Below are positions 1 through 11,209 of a stretch of 64,000 nt of DNA, in pieces. The DNA lies in the NCBI RefSeq assembly GCF_010183535.1, contig NC_071330.1, positions 62,001 through 126,000 on the forward strand, read 5' to 3'. The notes under the pieces are model-generated. The model worked only from the letters and a program-made list of their open reading frames with translations, ran no database searches and was not told where the DNA came from. This stretch comes from Caenorhabditis remanei (Eukaryota; Nematoda; Chromadorea; Rhabditida; Rhabditidae). The translations under genes and the position numbers were made by a program. Position 1 is the stretch's first letter; the number at the start of each line of letters is the position of its first letter.

Positions 1-808
1 GAAAATTTGAGCATCCGAGTTTGTCCCCAATTTCGACATCTGGATATACATGATGCGCGATTCCGAATCAGCAATGAAAAGCGAGTTAAACGAAAAGAAG
101 GCCTTATAGTTAAAGTTGAGGGAACCAGTGTTAGGAGGATGATTAATACGCCAATGTTTGCCATCGATCACTCCATAACACGGTACCCCACAAACTTTTC
201 CATAAGCGTTCCTTCTTTTCGCAAACCCCGCTTCCATAGCTGTGATTTCTCGTCTTGTTGTTGGCAGCTTGATGAAATCCTTGGCTTTTTCAACAATGTC
301 TCGAATACAAGAAATGATGATGCGCGAAACGGTGGGCTGGCTCAAACCGACATCTCGGGATAGTGCTGTTTCTGACATCCCTTCTCTACAGAATTTTAAA
401 AACACTGCGACGCGGATAATATTGGGAATTTTTGTGTTCCTCGGTTTACACATGGTGAGCAATTTCAGAAAAGTATCGGTTGGAACACCGACTACATCCT
501 GCAATAAAATTGAAAAAAAATTCATATGGAATGCTATTATTTACTGAAATATGTCCATTCCGCATCAAATAATCAATTTTCCCGCAAAAAAATCGGTATG
601 TCGCGTTTCTCGTCGTTTTTCTAGTCTCTCCTCTCAACTGTTCTTCAACCAAAATTTTGACAAGCGATTCTACGATTTCTTTTCGCTGTTGCAGCAGATT
701 CGGTAGCTAAAAAGTTGTATATGCATGATAATGTCTCTGATGGACATGTTGTCTTACAATGCGGGATGCTCTACTTGCTCTACTGTCTCGACTCATCGCT
801 GGCGCCAT
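1..808 (-). CDS. PIF/Harbinger transposase, N-terminal part (runs off window start)
   Basis: The exon model on the minus strand is 808-758, 706-545 and 498 to beyond position 1, all phase 0, joined by introns of about 50 bp with GTAAG/GTAAAT donors and TTTTTAG/TTGCAG acceptors. The protein starts MAPAMSRDSRASRAS. The second exon is helical and charged. The third opens with a predicted helix-turn-helix (SETALSRDVGLSQPTVSRII), then the first catalytic Asp in GVIDGKHW and a later S-D-A-Q-I-F block, which matches the second Asp of the DDE_Tnp_4 nuclease. The third acidic residue would lie outside the window. No stop or frameshift is visible in the part present, so the copy may be recent or even autonomous. 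The family inserts at 3-bp TTA/TAA-like targets; the terminal repeat was not located. Function is confident from motifs; whether it is active is unknown. Confidence 0.8.
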
Positions 809-991
809 TGTTCTGAAAATTCTGTTGTTCTCCTTTTTCTAGAAAGACACCGAAGTATGTTTCGCAAAAATCAGCAGCCGGAATGTATCTTTTTTTTCAA
901 TGAGATTGTATACGTTATATAATTTATTCAATTACAAATAACTGTAAACAAAAATCAACAAAAAGTAGTGAGTTTTTAATATAAAAATTAA

Positions 992-2824
992 CTAATCGAA
1001 CAAGTTGTTATTATACCCATAGAATGATAAATCAGTGGAAAACGGCGATGGCGAAGTTGGATCCATTCGTGGCATCATCGGCAGCATTTGAGAAGAAGAA
1101 CCATTTGAGAAGAATCGCTGTGGAGGCAGGTTTTGGTGGTGGTGGAACAGAGCTGTGCGGAATTCCTTCCTTCGACTTCCTTCTTCCTTCTTCCGGGCTT
1201 TTTTCACGTTTTTATTCCTTCTTCCGTCTTCCTTTTTGAAAATTTCTCTTCCTTCTTCCGTCTTCCTTCTTCCTTTTCAAAAATTTTACTTCCTTCTTCC
1301 TTGTTCCTTCTTCCGTTGAAAAGTTTACTAAAATTTTGTAATTTTCGACGGAATTTTGGCGGAATTTTGGTGGTTTTTGACGGAATTTTGTATGTAACAA
1401 CATCAAAATTCGTTTTCAGAGATGACTAGAAAAAAGTTTCCTCCAATTTGTCATTTTCAAAATTATCTTCCGATTTCCCGGTTCGGAACTCAACTTCCTT
1501 CTTCCTTCCTTCTTCCTTCCTTCTTCCTTCTTCCGGGCTTTTTTCACTTTTTTCTTCCTTCTTCCTTCTTCCCTTTTGAAAAAGTTACTTCCTTCTTCCT
1601 TCTTCCTTCTTCCCTTTTCAAAAATTTTACTTCCGCACAGCTCTGTGGTGGAAGTTCGATGGAACTTCAGATGGCTTCAAGGACTTAATGAATCTCAGAA
1701 CCTCGGCTTCCGCAGAGAATTGGTCCACTTCCTCCCATCCTTCGACGTGTTTTTGAAATGTTTTACAGAGCCGTTCAGTATTACAGCTGCTTTCCTTTTT
1801 CATATCATTAACAGCGGTCATAATCGAGCAGTTCGACTCATCCAATTTCTTCAACAATTCGTCGACTTGTGTCTGACGACGGGGCTTTTTCGGGGTGCTC
1901 ATTTCGGCATAAGACCGTTTCCGTTTTGGCGTTTCCAGCTTCAACCCATCCATCGAATTCTCGTTCAAAACATCTTCTTCTTCTTCTGCTTTTTTGTCAT
2001 CGCCGAAATCATTATCACTTTCAGCTGTGTAGTGGCCGCTGGATCCGATGATAAAAGCGCTGGAAACATTCACAATGGAACTTTTTTCAAAAAATAATAC
2101 TCACTTTTTAACCTGTCGCTTTTCGGCAGCAACATCCAAAAATGACATGTACGAGGCATATCGAAAAGAGGGAAGTTCTGACACTCCCGATCCACTGACG
2201 GCTTTTTGATATTTCTTAACGAATATTTTGTAGTCGTTGCTCAATTCTTTCCACAATTTCATGGCACAACTTCCTGAAATACCACCACTTAGCAATTGCT
2301 AAATCCAAGTAAATGTACCATGATTTTTTCCTCTCGGCATAAAACGCGAGCATTCCTTCTCAATTTCATCGAACAATTTGAGATTCGTATCAGTTCTATG
2401 ATAACCCTTCAAGGATGCATCCCATAACACTTTTTTATCTTCCACTTTTTTAATAAAAGTGATTACGTCGTCTTGTTCATACTAAAACGGCACATTTATC
2501 TGAAAACCTGAATTCTAATTCACCCACTTTCTCATAAGAATCGTTATTTTTTGGTTTGGGCTTTCTTCCAAGCTTCTTCCCCGATCTTTCTTCACTTCTC
2601 CCATTCAAGTATCTTCCAGTAGCCATTTCTGTTTCATCTTCCATATCGTAATCGTCGTCTCCAACTGTTTCATACTTCCTTTTGATCTGTTTTGTTTCTC
2701 TCACATCTTTCTTCCCTAATATCCCATTTTTCTTCTCAATCAGACCCCTTCCAGTAATCGTCACATTTCTAGCAGCTAAATCGAATTCGTCGTCGATGAC
2801 GTGGTTTTCGTCGAATTCATACAT
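992..2824 (-). CDS. MADF-domain DNA-binding protein, coding exon disrupted by a transposon
   Basis: Exons on the minus strand are 2824-2528, 2481-2319, 2273-2105 and 2059 onward, with frame-compatible joins. An acidic, lysine-rich N-terminus is followed by a MADF (Myb/SANT-like) domain: the VITFIKKVEDKKVLWDA block, then KLWKELSNDYKIFVKKYQKA, then SFRYASYMSFLD. MADF proteins bind DNA and act as transcriptional regulators in the nucleus. A basic tract (TPKRKRSYAEM, TPKKPRR) looks like a nuclear signal. The last exon is interrupted by the element at 1148-1646: as it stands translation runs from FHH into the element and stops at 1627-1629, losing about 46 residues of the original C-terminus, which is still readable at 1139-992. 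The start is placed at the first ATG after a TTTTGTTTCAG acceptor. The truncated protein may still be made. Confidence 0.7.
1148..1646. mobile_element. Non-autonomous hAT-like element, 499 bp, polypyrimidine-rich
   Basis: Terminal inverted repeats read CAGAGCTGTGCGG at the left end and CCGCACAGCTCTG at the right end. Both sides are flanked by the same 8-bp target duplication TGGTGGAA (1140-1147 and 1647-1654). The body is mostly tandem CTTCCTT-type triplets and short repeats with no coding capacity. The 8-bp duplication fits the hAT superfamily. Two relatives occur at 28033-28594 and, as a fragment, from 9767. Confidence 0.85.
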
Positions 2825-2860
2825 TCGGCACACGACGTGAACAAAAATTTGCTGAAACAA

Positions 2861-3544
2861 AACAAAAATGTCACTTAACGATTATAAATCATGAAATAAT
2901 TCAATAAAATTACGAATTCAGTTTATAAATAGCAGAAAAGTACATAGAAGCTGAAAAAATCGCAAAAAAATCTCTCCCGTAAATCGACACATGGCCTAGA
3001 AATCCCACTGCTGGCCTAGAAAAGGTCAAGCAAAAAATGCCTCCAAACCAGGAGTTTTTTGCTTTTTTTGCTTCTTTCTGAATAGCAAAAAATAAGCAAA
3101 AAACTATTTTTTGCTACCCGAGAATAGGTCCATTATAGAATGAATAGTAGAAATGGGTGGGTAGTGGGGTTCAAATGGGAGTGGTGGGTTCCATGGGTGT
3201 AGCGGTGTAGTGGTAGCACTTCAGGACAGATTTGAATCCTGCGACGACCTGAGTTCGCAGATGATAAAGTTGAATAATAGGCGCCAACTTTATCACCCTA
3301 CTCGAGGTGGGACTTCCATGTAAAATACCAGATTGCGCCTGCTCTGTATTTTACATTTCCGTCTGTTTTAGGTACACATTTAATTTATGATTGCAATCAT
3401 TTATTTCCCGGTATAGCAAGGAGAAGGACTTGCCGTCCTTCACCCGCACCAGTATAGAAACTAAAATGTAAAGAGGAGAAAAGGGGACTCTCGGCCGGCC
3501 GCTGGGTTGTTTACGCCCCGCTGAGCCGAGAGCAATACGTCATC
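2861..3544. other. Non-coding stretch with tRNA-like and inverted-repeat fragments
   Basis: No gene is seen here. Around 3197-3246 a tRNA-like piece reads TGTAGTGGTAGCAC (A-box-like) followed by GATTTGAATCC (B-box-like) without a cloverleaf, so it is probably a tRNA-derived repeat. At 3488-3530 the words CTCTCGGC and GCCGAGAG form a small inverted repeat. Confidence 0.4.
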
Positions 3545-4455
3545 TCAGTCGAGAGAGAACCCGAGGAAAAGAGAGTAGAGACAGGTCAGAGACTGGCCTG
3601 TGACACAATGAATATCATCTTTTTCTCGTCGGAATTTCAGCGATGGCGCAACATTGAAGCGAACGAATACTTGATTTTTGCCAACTTGGAACTTGAGACT
3701 ATCTCCGTTATTCGTACCGGCGGGAACGTTGAATGACACTTGACGACGTTGCACTGTTTGACCTTCTCCTTCGCATTCTTGGCATGGATTCTGGAAAAAA
3801 GAGATATTTTGGTGTAAAATACAGAGAAAATGGTTAAAAATAGCATTTCTAGAATAAAAATGTCACCTTATTATAATGTCCACTACTCATCGTCGTCTGA
3901 TAGAAGAATCCGCCATAGAGAATATCCATTACCATTTCTTGAGCAGCCGAGTGTCCGAATGTGCTTTGTGCAAAGTTGTCGAAATTGAAACCGCCCTGAA
4001 AATGGAAAATTTAGAAAAGCAGCTCAATTTTGGATGATTTCTAATGTTTTGCGGGGTAAAAATTCAAGAAAGCCACCAAAACTCACCATTCCACCGCCAC
4101 CAGCACCACCACCGAAAGCTCTCCTAAAGATTTCATTGACATCAACGTTTCCGTGATAATGAAATCCTCCTCCAGCTCCGCCGGCTCTTCCAGCACCCGT
4201 CGGTCCGCCGCCACTGCCATATGCATCGTATTCTTGTCGTTTTGTGTCATCGGAGAGCACCTGGAATATGCGTTTTAGATTGCTGAGCAAGATTAAGCAG
4301 TGTTTGTTGATTATTGACAAGTTTCGAAAGTTTCAACAAAGTTTTTTGTGGTGTTTATGTCAAAACGTCGTTTTCTTTGCAAGAATTACCTTGTAGGCTT
4401 CAGAAATTTCGTCTCCACTTCTTTCGTTTTGTTCAAATTTGGACGGACTTCTTAA
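3545..4455 (-). pseudogene. Decayed mitochondrial-type DnaJ (Tid1/DNAJA3-like, dnj-10-like) pseudogene
   Basis: Minus-strand pieces in order are the end of a J domain (about 4455-4391), a Gly-rich linker after VLSDDTKRQEYDAYG (from 4260), a GGFNFDNFAQSTFG segment, and the start of the C-terminal substrate-binding domain (QRRQVSFNVPAGTNNGD). The family helps mitochondrial Hsp70 fold and import proteins. Three defects are visible. The J-domain exon carries a deletion between two AAATTTC words that shifts frame before the SEAYK block. The CxxCxGxG zinc-finger region is almost wholly missing, with AQEMVMDI running directly into GGFFYQTT. The C-terminal domain stops just after DDIHC. Splice sites are partly kept, so this is a degraded genomic duplicate rather than a retrocopy. 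Confidence 0.7.
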
Positions 4456-4499
4456 CGAGCTAAAAATCTTCATTTTATAACAAAAACAGTTTTTAAAAC

Positions 4500-5990
4500 G
4501 AAGTTTTTCATGGATTTCGCATAAAATTATAAAAATAATAAATTACAAATGCCGCAAACGCGCTCCATTGACACGCGCGAGAGAGTGGAGACGCAGAGAC
4601 ACGACCATCAGGCTGAAATTTCAAAATTAATTTCCATTTGTTCTCTTCCGTTTTTCTTTTATTTTTCACAAAATTTTCTCTTTTTTAATAGTTATTTATA
4701 ATTAATTGAACTACGGCAGAGCTAGAAACAATATTTTCATTGTTTTCTGAATTTCTCTTCAACTGTGATTTGGTTTGGTACAATAATTAGGTAAGAGAAT
4801 TTCAACTAGTTAGCGATATACTTGTTAGTTTTCATCGTAATCGATTACTTTCATCTACAGAATTTGCGGAATAGCGTATTTTGGATGAAATTATTATCAT
4901 TTTTTGAGAAAAATCCGATTACTTTTCAGAAAAATTAATCGAAAGTGGCAGTTTTCGTTCGAAAACGGATTGAGTCTTGTCGGAATCCAATTTTTCGTTA
5001 AAAGAATACAGTTAATTATATTCGAATTAATCAGTTGATTATTCTGCTCTTAACTCAAAAAAGTTGCATTCTGTACAATTTTTCGGGAAACTTTTCAGTT
5101 TTGAATAAAACATTGCCAACTTTCCACCAAAAACCTCTATACGACTAGATTTGTGCGGAAATTAATCAAATTCTTTCATAATTTCTATATTTTTTCAAAT
5201 AATATCACTCGTTACAATAATACTAGCTTTGCCATAGTTCAGTTTGTGTGGAAAATATTGGAATCGGAACTGTTCGTGGCGAGTCTGCGCCACGAAAAAT
5301 AATCCGAAATGGGAAAAATAGAAGAGAAAAGGAAGAGAAAATGGAAGTACCTGAATGACTTGAAAGGGGAGTAATGAACGAGAAGGAATGGAACTTTTCA
5401 GATTGTTTTAGATATCAAAAACACTAAAAGGAACAATAAATATAATAAGATGACCTGAAAAGGTGTTTTTAGGAAATCATCGAAAGTATAATGTTGTTTC
5501 GTTTCAGTACCAATCTCTTCTGTCACCTGGATGCGTCTTTTGCCTTCCTTTTACAAAGTAAAATCTTACTTTTCGCGCGTTTTGGGTGTTACAATCATCA
5601 TTTTTCGACAGAAATCTGATAACTGTTCAGAAAAATTAACCGAAAATAGCAGTTTTTGTTCGGACCTGGCTTCAAGACACTTTTCCCTTTTCTACGAAAT
5701 TCTAAGTTGATTCATATAAAAAATTTATATTTTAGAAATACCGGTCCCTCTTTTAATTGAATAATCTTTGAACTTTAATAAGCTAAAGGTTAGTTAGTTA
5801 CTAGAGTAGCCTATAAGAGGTTGAAGTTCATATTCGGTTTTAGGCTTTCAAAAAACTCAGTTGATCGCAACAGTCTTTCTCACGCTTTTCCGCTTAATGT
5901 CGTACATTTTTTATCGTTTAGGGTGTTGTGTGGCCTTCTCAAGGATTGGCCCCAGCCCAATTTTTCTTGCTATCAAGCTAATCAGTTTTA
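4500..5990. other. Non-coding stretch, low-complexity AT-rich repeats
   Basis: No gene supported. Two diverged copies of a repeat containing TCAGAAAAATTAAYCGAAA lie near 4900-4990 and 5590-5680, probably fragments of one transposon family. The last part (from about 5810) leads into the Helitron copy, with a TTTATTTCAG acceptor just before its ATG at 5997. Confidence 0.3.
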
Positions 5991-5996
5991 TTTCAG

Positions 5997-8643
5997 ATGT
6001 CATCACCTCTAAAGCGGTCAGCTTCTCGGCCACGTGGAAGACCATAAAAAAAAGAGACCAATTCCGCTTTATTGGCAAAAATGCTCCGTTACGTGTAAAC
6101 GCGTGTATGAAAGAAAGAGCCATTGAGCTCATTCAATACGAAATAGCACGGGTGAAAGAGGCCATCGTAAGGCAGCTGGAAGCAAACGTGTATCGTCCAG
6201 AAAGAATTGATGATGAGCATCCCAAGTTTCGTCAGTTGACCAGACTCAATTTCCATATCAAAACGGACGAGGGCAAGGAGTATGAACCGCTTCTAAACAT
6301 CTTCGAAAATGTCTTCAATAGTTTCATGAGATGTAAGATATTCGTCACCTAACAAATAATTTGCTCTATTTTCAGATTTCGGAGAGTTTCGGGAGACGAT
6401 TTGTACGACGAACTTGAGGCGGTGACCAGATTTGAGATGGAAGATTACGATGAAGCGGATGAATACCGGCGCGCACGCGTGATTCATCATCGAATGGGGA
6501 GAACTTGCGACGACGAGTGCCCGCAGTTGAATGGTTTTACGTAAGTATAAGCAACAAGAAACATTATCTGAATCCATTATTTACAGGGAAAGCTCACATG
6601 CTTATCGGGAGCTCGTCGCATTTGCCTCCATCCGCTCGAACTCAATTGATGTGAGAACAGAAGATTTCCTCGATCAACATGCTGGATGCTTTCAAGGTCT
6701 GAGAACTATCATTCAACGTTTGAAGGAGATCAAACATTGCGAGGAAAGCCTCCAAGTTCTCGATGAATCCATCAATGTTGCTCAAGTTGAAGGGACAGTG
6801 AATGGCTTGAAAATCGCTCAAAAAATAAACGATCAACTTTGGAATGAGTTTGGAGTTGGACGTGCTGACAGTCAACACACGGACATCTCAACAAAAGAAC
6901 GGTATGGATCGTTCATCGCTGCGTTTGAATCTCAAGTGGAAAAGAAGTCGAACGTCTCGACATGTGCCGAATATGCACGAACAGTATGCGGCGGAACGAG
7001 ATGCCGAAGCTAGCGAAAGCGAATATGCTGATCGTCGATTCTCCTGTTCGCGAGTTACAATGTCTGAATTCCATCGAACGGATGTTGATTCAACAAGGAC
7101 GCGTCGTGCAGACCATCGTCAATCTTCGGGACATCGGCAACCGACCAACCGGAATGAAGGCTTGTGCAGGAGCAATGGTTGTAGTTCCAACTTCAGTCGA
7201 AGGATCCATTAACCTGGTGCTTAAGACGTTGCCATCAGCAGCCCACGATTCTGGTTGACTCAAATTGGAGTACTCAGTATGTGGTTTGCATGGATCGTGT
7301 CTTGAAAGCGTTGACATACTTGAAGAGGAATCATCCCGAATACGCGAGTATTCAATTGGATCCTAACTTCCGCTTCAAGTTCGGAGAAGACGTTCTATTT
7401 GAGAAGTCTGGAGCAAGTCAAGCGGATGCTGACAATCTTATCCGGAGACAACCGATTCAAGGATCAATTCTGCTCGAAGAAGTGTCTCGCGTTCAAGCAC
7501 TGATGCCGGTAAATCAACCAACAGGCAACTCACGTCTGCCGGCTCAACAGTTCCAGCTGCAGCGTATCAAAGCTCAGCCGTTCAACAAAGATGTGCCCAA
7601 CTTGGATCTCATCGCGTTCACGGATCTCTTTCCGAATGGAAACGGTGGATTCAATGCGGAAAGAGCTAAAAAGCTGAGCGCTTCGCAGTACATCCGTGCA
7701 GTTCTATTGAATGAATATCGAGGAATTGCGTTGTCGATGCACTGGACGTGCTATCACGTACGCTCGAAAAATTCAACTTCAGATATCAGCATGCCAAGGA
7801 GTTCGATCCCCGTTGTACCTTGATAAAGGAGAGGAGTTGAATATGAACGATCCAGAAGTCATCAAAAGCTTGTCCTGTTTGTTCAACAAAGTTCGAGGAT
7901 TCCGGCCGTATTGGCAAGTTGTGAAAACGAGACTCAAGTTCCATGTGGCTAACTATGGACCGCCGACATGGTTCGTTACTCTAAATCCAAACGACCGACA
8001 CTGGAAAGATCTTCACGCGCACTACGCGAGACTTCTTTGGAGAGTGGTGAACGAGGATAACATACGTGCCGAGATCGAACGGGATCCAGTTCTGTTCAGT
8101 CCAAACTGGCTCGTGAGGGTGAAGAGTATTATGAAGAAAGTGATTCTTCATAAAGATGGACCATTCGGAACAGTCGAACACTGGTTTGTTCGAACCGAGT
8201 ATCAACACCGCGGAACTCAACACATTCATTGTGTGTTTTGGTGTGCTGATAAACCCGGCAAGGACGCCAACGTCGAAGAGATTCGCGCGTACATCGACAA
8301 GTGCATAACGACTCGACTTCCTAGAGATGACGAAGCGGAATTGAAGGAGTTGGTTGTTCAATGTCAAACTCATTTCTCTACACATTCAGCCACCTGTCGC
8401 CGAATCAAAAAGTTACGAGGAAAGTGTCACGTTGTGTGTCGATTCAACTTTCCGCGTTTCCCTCGACTGAAAACCGTAGTCCATCCTGAAACAGCGTTCG
8501 ACGAAGCAAAACGAGGCAATATGTACGAGTTGGCACGATCACTGGAAGAAACCTTCATCAACGATTATTGTCCATCGTTGTTGCTAGCTTGGAAAGGAAA
8601 TATCGATGTTTAGTATGTTGGACAAAGCAAAGATGTGATCAGT
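5997..8643 (+). pseudogene. Helitron Rep region, multiply frameshifted (copy 1)
   Basis: A start MSSPLKRSASRPRGRP lies directly after a splice acceptor, then a one-base slip in an A run leads to KKRDQFRFIGKN. Later reading frames (6380-7013, 6962-7258, 7281-7800, 7780-8613) together give a Helitron replication initiator. The HUH endonuclease signature HRGTQHIHCVFW is at about 8207-8242, preceded by GPPTWFVTLNPND. Rep nicks and joins DNA for rolling-circle transposition. At least three frameshifts and one CAG-to-TAG change (8611-8613, after GNIDV) disable it, and the helicase half is absent: a 3' trailer like that after copy 2 follows at about 9000-9105. The same N-terminal protein is far better preserved in the copy at 62.4-64 kb. 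Confidence 0.85.
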
Positions 8644-8984
8644 TACATCACAGCTTAGAGATAGCGCAACGAGAGGAAACGGGCGTGTCAATGACGAGAG
8701 ATCAAGCCATTCATCGAATGGGGATGGACGAGATAAACTCTCGACAAGAGAAACATGGATCGTGTAAAAGGACTGGTCATGGACAAACTGGCGTCCTGGA
8801 AAGTGTACAGTCTGTATGAAAGCATGCGGCGAAGTTGGAAACCAGGTAGTTCACACTTATCGCGTTGACATCTAATTACTGTTGTGTTTCAGATTCGACC
8901 GGTTGCCAAAAAACTGATATGGTCGATAGAATGATGGCAACGTACACAAAGCAAGGCGAAATTCGTAGCTGCTCCCAATTTCCA

Positions 8985-9105
8985 ATTGATCTCGCATTTA
9001 CCTTACCATTTTTTCACTTGACCTCCTTTTCATAGTATGTTATGTATTTACTTGTGTCCATATTTTTGTCGTTCATGGATTGAATAAATAAACGTTTAAA
9101 GAACA
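8985..9105 (+). repeat. Helitron 3' trailer with GATTGAATAAA, matching 12860-12950
   Basis: The block with GTCCATATTTTTGTCGTTC and ATTGAATAAATAAACG aligns with GTCCACATTTTTTTGTTC and ATTGAATAAAATATACC after the helicase at 12.9 kb. I read both as 3' untranslated ends of related Helitron transcripts. Copy 1 therefore lost its helicase by internal deletion. Confidence 0.55.
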
Positions 9106-9201
9106 GTTTTAATGCACTAGACGCATTTAGTACCGAACGAGATTTTTTCGAATAGTGGTTTAAACGAGTCGTATCAAATGAAGAGTTTTTGTGATCACTA
9201 A

Positions 9202-9275
9202 AACTAGAACCGTGCCGGAATGGTACCGTACCGGAAATTAGAACAGTACCGTAAATTAGAACCATACCGGAATCA
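9202..9275 (+). repeat. Short tandem repeat ACCGTACCGGAAATTAGA
   Basis: Four imperfect copies of an ACCRTRCCGGAA-type word separated by TTAGAAC lie head to tail. They are followed by a palindromic CAATGGGT block to about 9350. Confidence 0.5.
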
Positions 9276-9404
9276 ATGGGTCAGTTTTGACATAATTTTG
9301 TGTTCTACCTTAGCCCATTGGGGTACCCATTGATGACCCATTGTTGACATTCTGGCGTTTTACCTGTGTGCTATACATGCAGTCGAGAATGGTAAAAGCG
9401 AGGG

Positions 9405-9682
9405 CCAAGATATGCGTGGTGTTCGAAATTTTTAGAGGGAAAAAAGTGAAATTATTTTAAGCGTGAACTTTAAATTAAAAGTAATTCATTCCAAAAAACG
9501 CCACGTGGATCAACGAAAATAAAATTTTCTGAAGAGAATTTAATATCACCAATTGGAAAATGTGGGTGTCAACCTTATTCACCAAGCGCCGTCATCTACT
9601 GATGCTTCTCTTATCATGTGCCGTCTGCAGGAAAGTGTGCAGGAATTGGAGTACCAGCTAAAAAGCGGTGAGTTTTAGCCTG
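9405..9682 (+). repeat. Helitron-associated 5' leader repeat, copy A
   Basis: From GGCCAAGATATGCGTGGTG through AACGCCACGTGGATCAACG to AAAAAGCGGTGAGTTTT this block aligns along its full length with 61424-61697, where it sits upstream of Helitron coding sequence. It ends at a GTGAGT splice-donor-like site in both copies. I infer that it is the 5' leader or first exon region of the family. Confidence 0.6.
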
Positions 9683-9699
9683 CCTGGAATGGAAACTCT

Positions 9700-10580
9700 C
9701 TTAAACATTGAAACCCAGTGTTACAACTTTAAATACTGATGTCTCGTTGCCACTGTATCGTCACCAGGGCTGTGCGAAAATTTTTTGCGGTTTTTGAAAA
9801 ATTTTTCGGTCCTAATCATTCGAAAAAGTTTACGGCGAAAATTTTTCGGTGCTAACTTTATGTATATTTTATAGCTCATGAGGTTCTTCATCCCTCGATA
9901 TGATGAATCGGATTCTTGTTATTGAAAAGGAGGATGTGTCTTCTATACATTCCCTGGAGAAAAGAGTCAGAGATATTGCTCTCCCATGGAAAACCAACAT
10001 ACTTTGAGACATTTTTGAGTTGCATGGATGACCTTAAGAAATCGTCTTTAGTGTGTACAATAGTGTGTAATTTTAGTGTGTACAATATAGCAGTGAATTA
10101 TAAAGTTGGTAAAGGTAGGCTGAAAAATAGAAAAATCAATTGAATTTCTATAAATTCAGAAAGACCTGGTGAGCCAATCTTGAAACCTAGTGCGACACGT
10201 CTAAACACTGATGTTTTGTCACCCCACTATCGTCACACTGTCCCTCGTCACTCGATAGCTAGAACCCGGTCACTACTCCATTTGGTAAAGCCTAGGGTAC
10301 GGTAACTTACAGTAAGGGAGAAATGGGAAACTATTATTAATTTTATAGCTAGCTCGGTTCTTCATATGATGAATCAGATGCTTGCCAGTGCGAAGACTTC
10401 TAAAGGAGGATGTGCCTCCTATTCATTCCATAGAGAAAAGAATCAGAGATTCCGCTCGCCCATAAACAATCAACGTATTTTGAGATATTCTTAAGTTTCA
10501 TGAATGAACTTAAAAATTCGTCGAGTAACGCATACAAAAAAATTGTTGGGATGGTTGAAATATATCAGGATTCAAAAAGG
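9700..10580 (+). repeat. Two diverged tandem copies of a ~430-bp unit
   Basis: Unit 1 (about 9700-10140) and unit 2 (about 10155-10580) share blocks in the same order: ACTGATGT with CTRTCGTCAC, ATAGCTMRYKMGGTTCTTC, GGAGGATGTG, GAGAAAAGARTCAGAGAT and a final cluster ending near ACTTAA. Unit 1 additionally carries an inserted hAT-like fragment beginning CAGGGCTGTGCG at 9767. A coding origin is possible (an EKR-rich peptide is discernible) but both copies are riddled with stops. Confidence 0.5.
9767..9862. mobile_element. Truncated hAT-like MITE end
   Basis: It begins with CAGGGCTGTGCGAAAA, the same terminal sequence as the full copy at 28033, followed by several TTTTTCGGT words. No matching right terminus is found before the sequence returns to the tandem unit. 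Confidence 0.55.
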
Positions 10581-10643
10581 ACGTACAAAGAGCAAAATTG
10601 AAAGCCGACCAAATTCAGGTAAACCATGATTTCATTGAACTGC

Positions 10644-11194
10644 TTAAAGGAGGACTGAAGTCATATTTTTTTATTTCAGATTCTGTTACTTCAGCAAATT
10701 CTGAACAACTTTCATCATTGGAGCATGTGCTAAAAATCGCTCTAAACGCCCTAAATTCACGTTTTCCCGGCTCAAAAGGAGCCTAGGTGGAAGAGTTTTC
10801 CCACGCGAATTTTTGCCTTCGTGTAATCCTCTCGGACAAAATTATTTCTTTTAATTTTTCGATTTCTCGTTTTTTTGTTTTTTTCAACAAATTTTCGTGT
10901 TTTTTCTTCTTTTTTACGATATAAATTGAAAAAAAAACACGAAATTTTGTTGAAAAAAGCAAGAAAACGAAAAATCGAGAAATAAAAAGAAATAATTTTG
11001 TCCGAGAGGACTACACGGGGGCGAAAATACGCGTGGGAAAACTCTTCCACCTAGGCTCCTTTTGAGCCGGGAAAACGTGAATTTAGGGCGTTTAGAGGGA
11101 TTTTTAGCACATGCTCCAATGATGAAAGTTGTTCAGAATTTGCTGAAGTAACCGAATCTGAAATAAAAAATATGACTTCAGTCCTCCTTTAAAG
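10644..11194. repeat. Near-perfect 550-bp palindrome (foldback)
   Basis: The left arm starts CTTAAAGGAGGACTGAAGTC and the right arm ends GACTTCAGTCCTCCTTTAAAG. Internal checkpoints CCCGGCTCAAAAGGAGCC and CTAGGTGGAAGAGTTTTCCC recur inverted, with the centre near 10920. Arms are about 270 bp with only scattered mismatches. It lies between the tandem units and the helicase remnant, within the Helitron-derived block. No terminal target duplication was recognised. Confidence 0.8.
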
Positions 11195-11209
11195 CTTATT
11201 CTAATTTAG

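Noticed and set aside
1133..1690. Phe/Leu/Ser-rich frames near 1.1-1.7 kb
   Set aside because: Produced by CTTCCTT repeats inside the inserted element.
3197..3246. Functional tRNA gene
   Set aside because: Too short between A- and B-box and no cloverleaf.
9888..10143. Genes on either strand in the tandem 430-bp units
   Set aside because: The two copies disagree in frame and both carry stops, so no coding constraint is visible.
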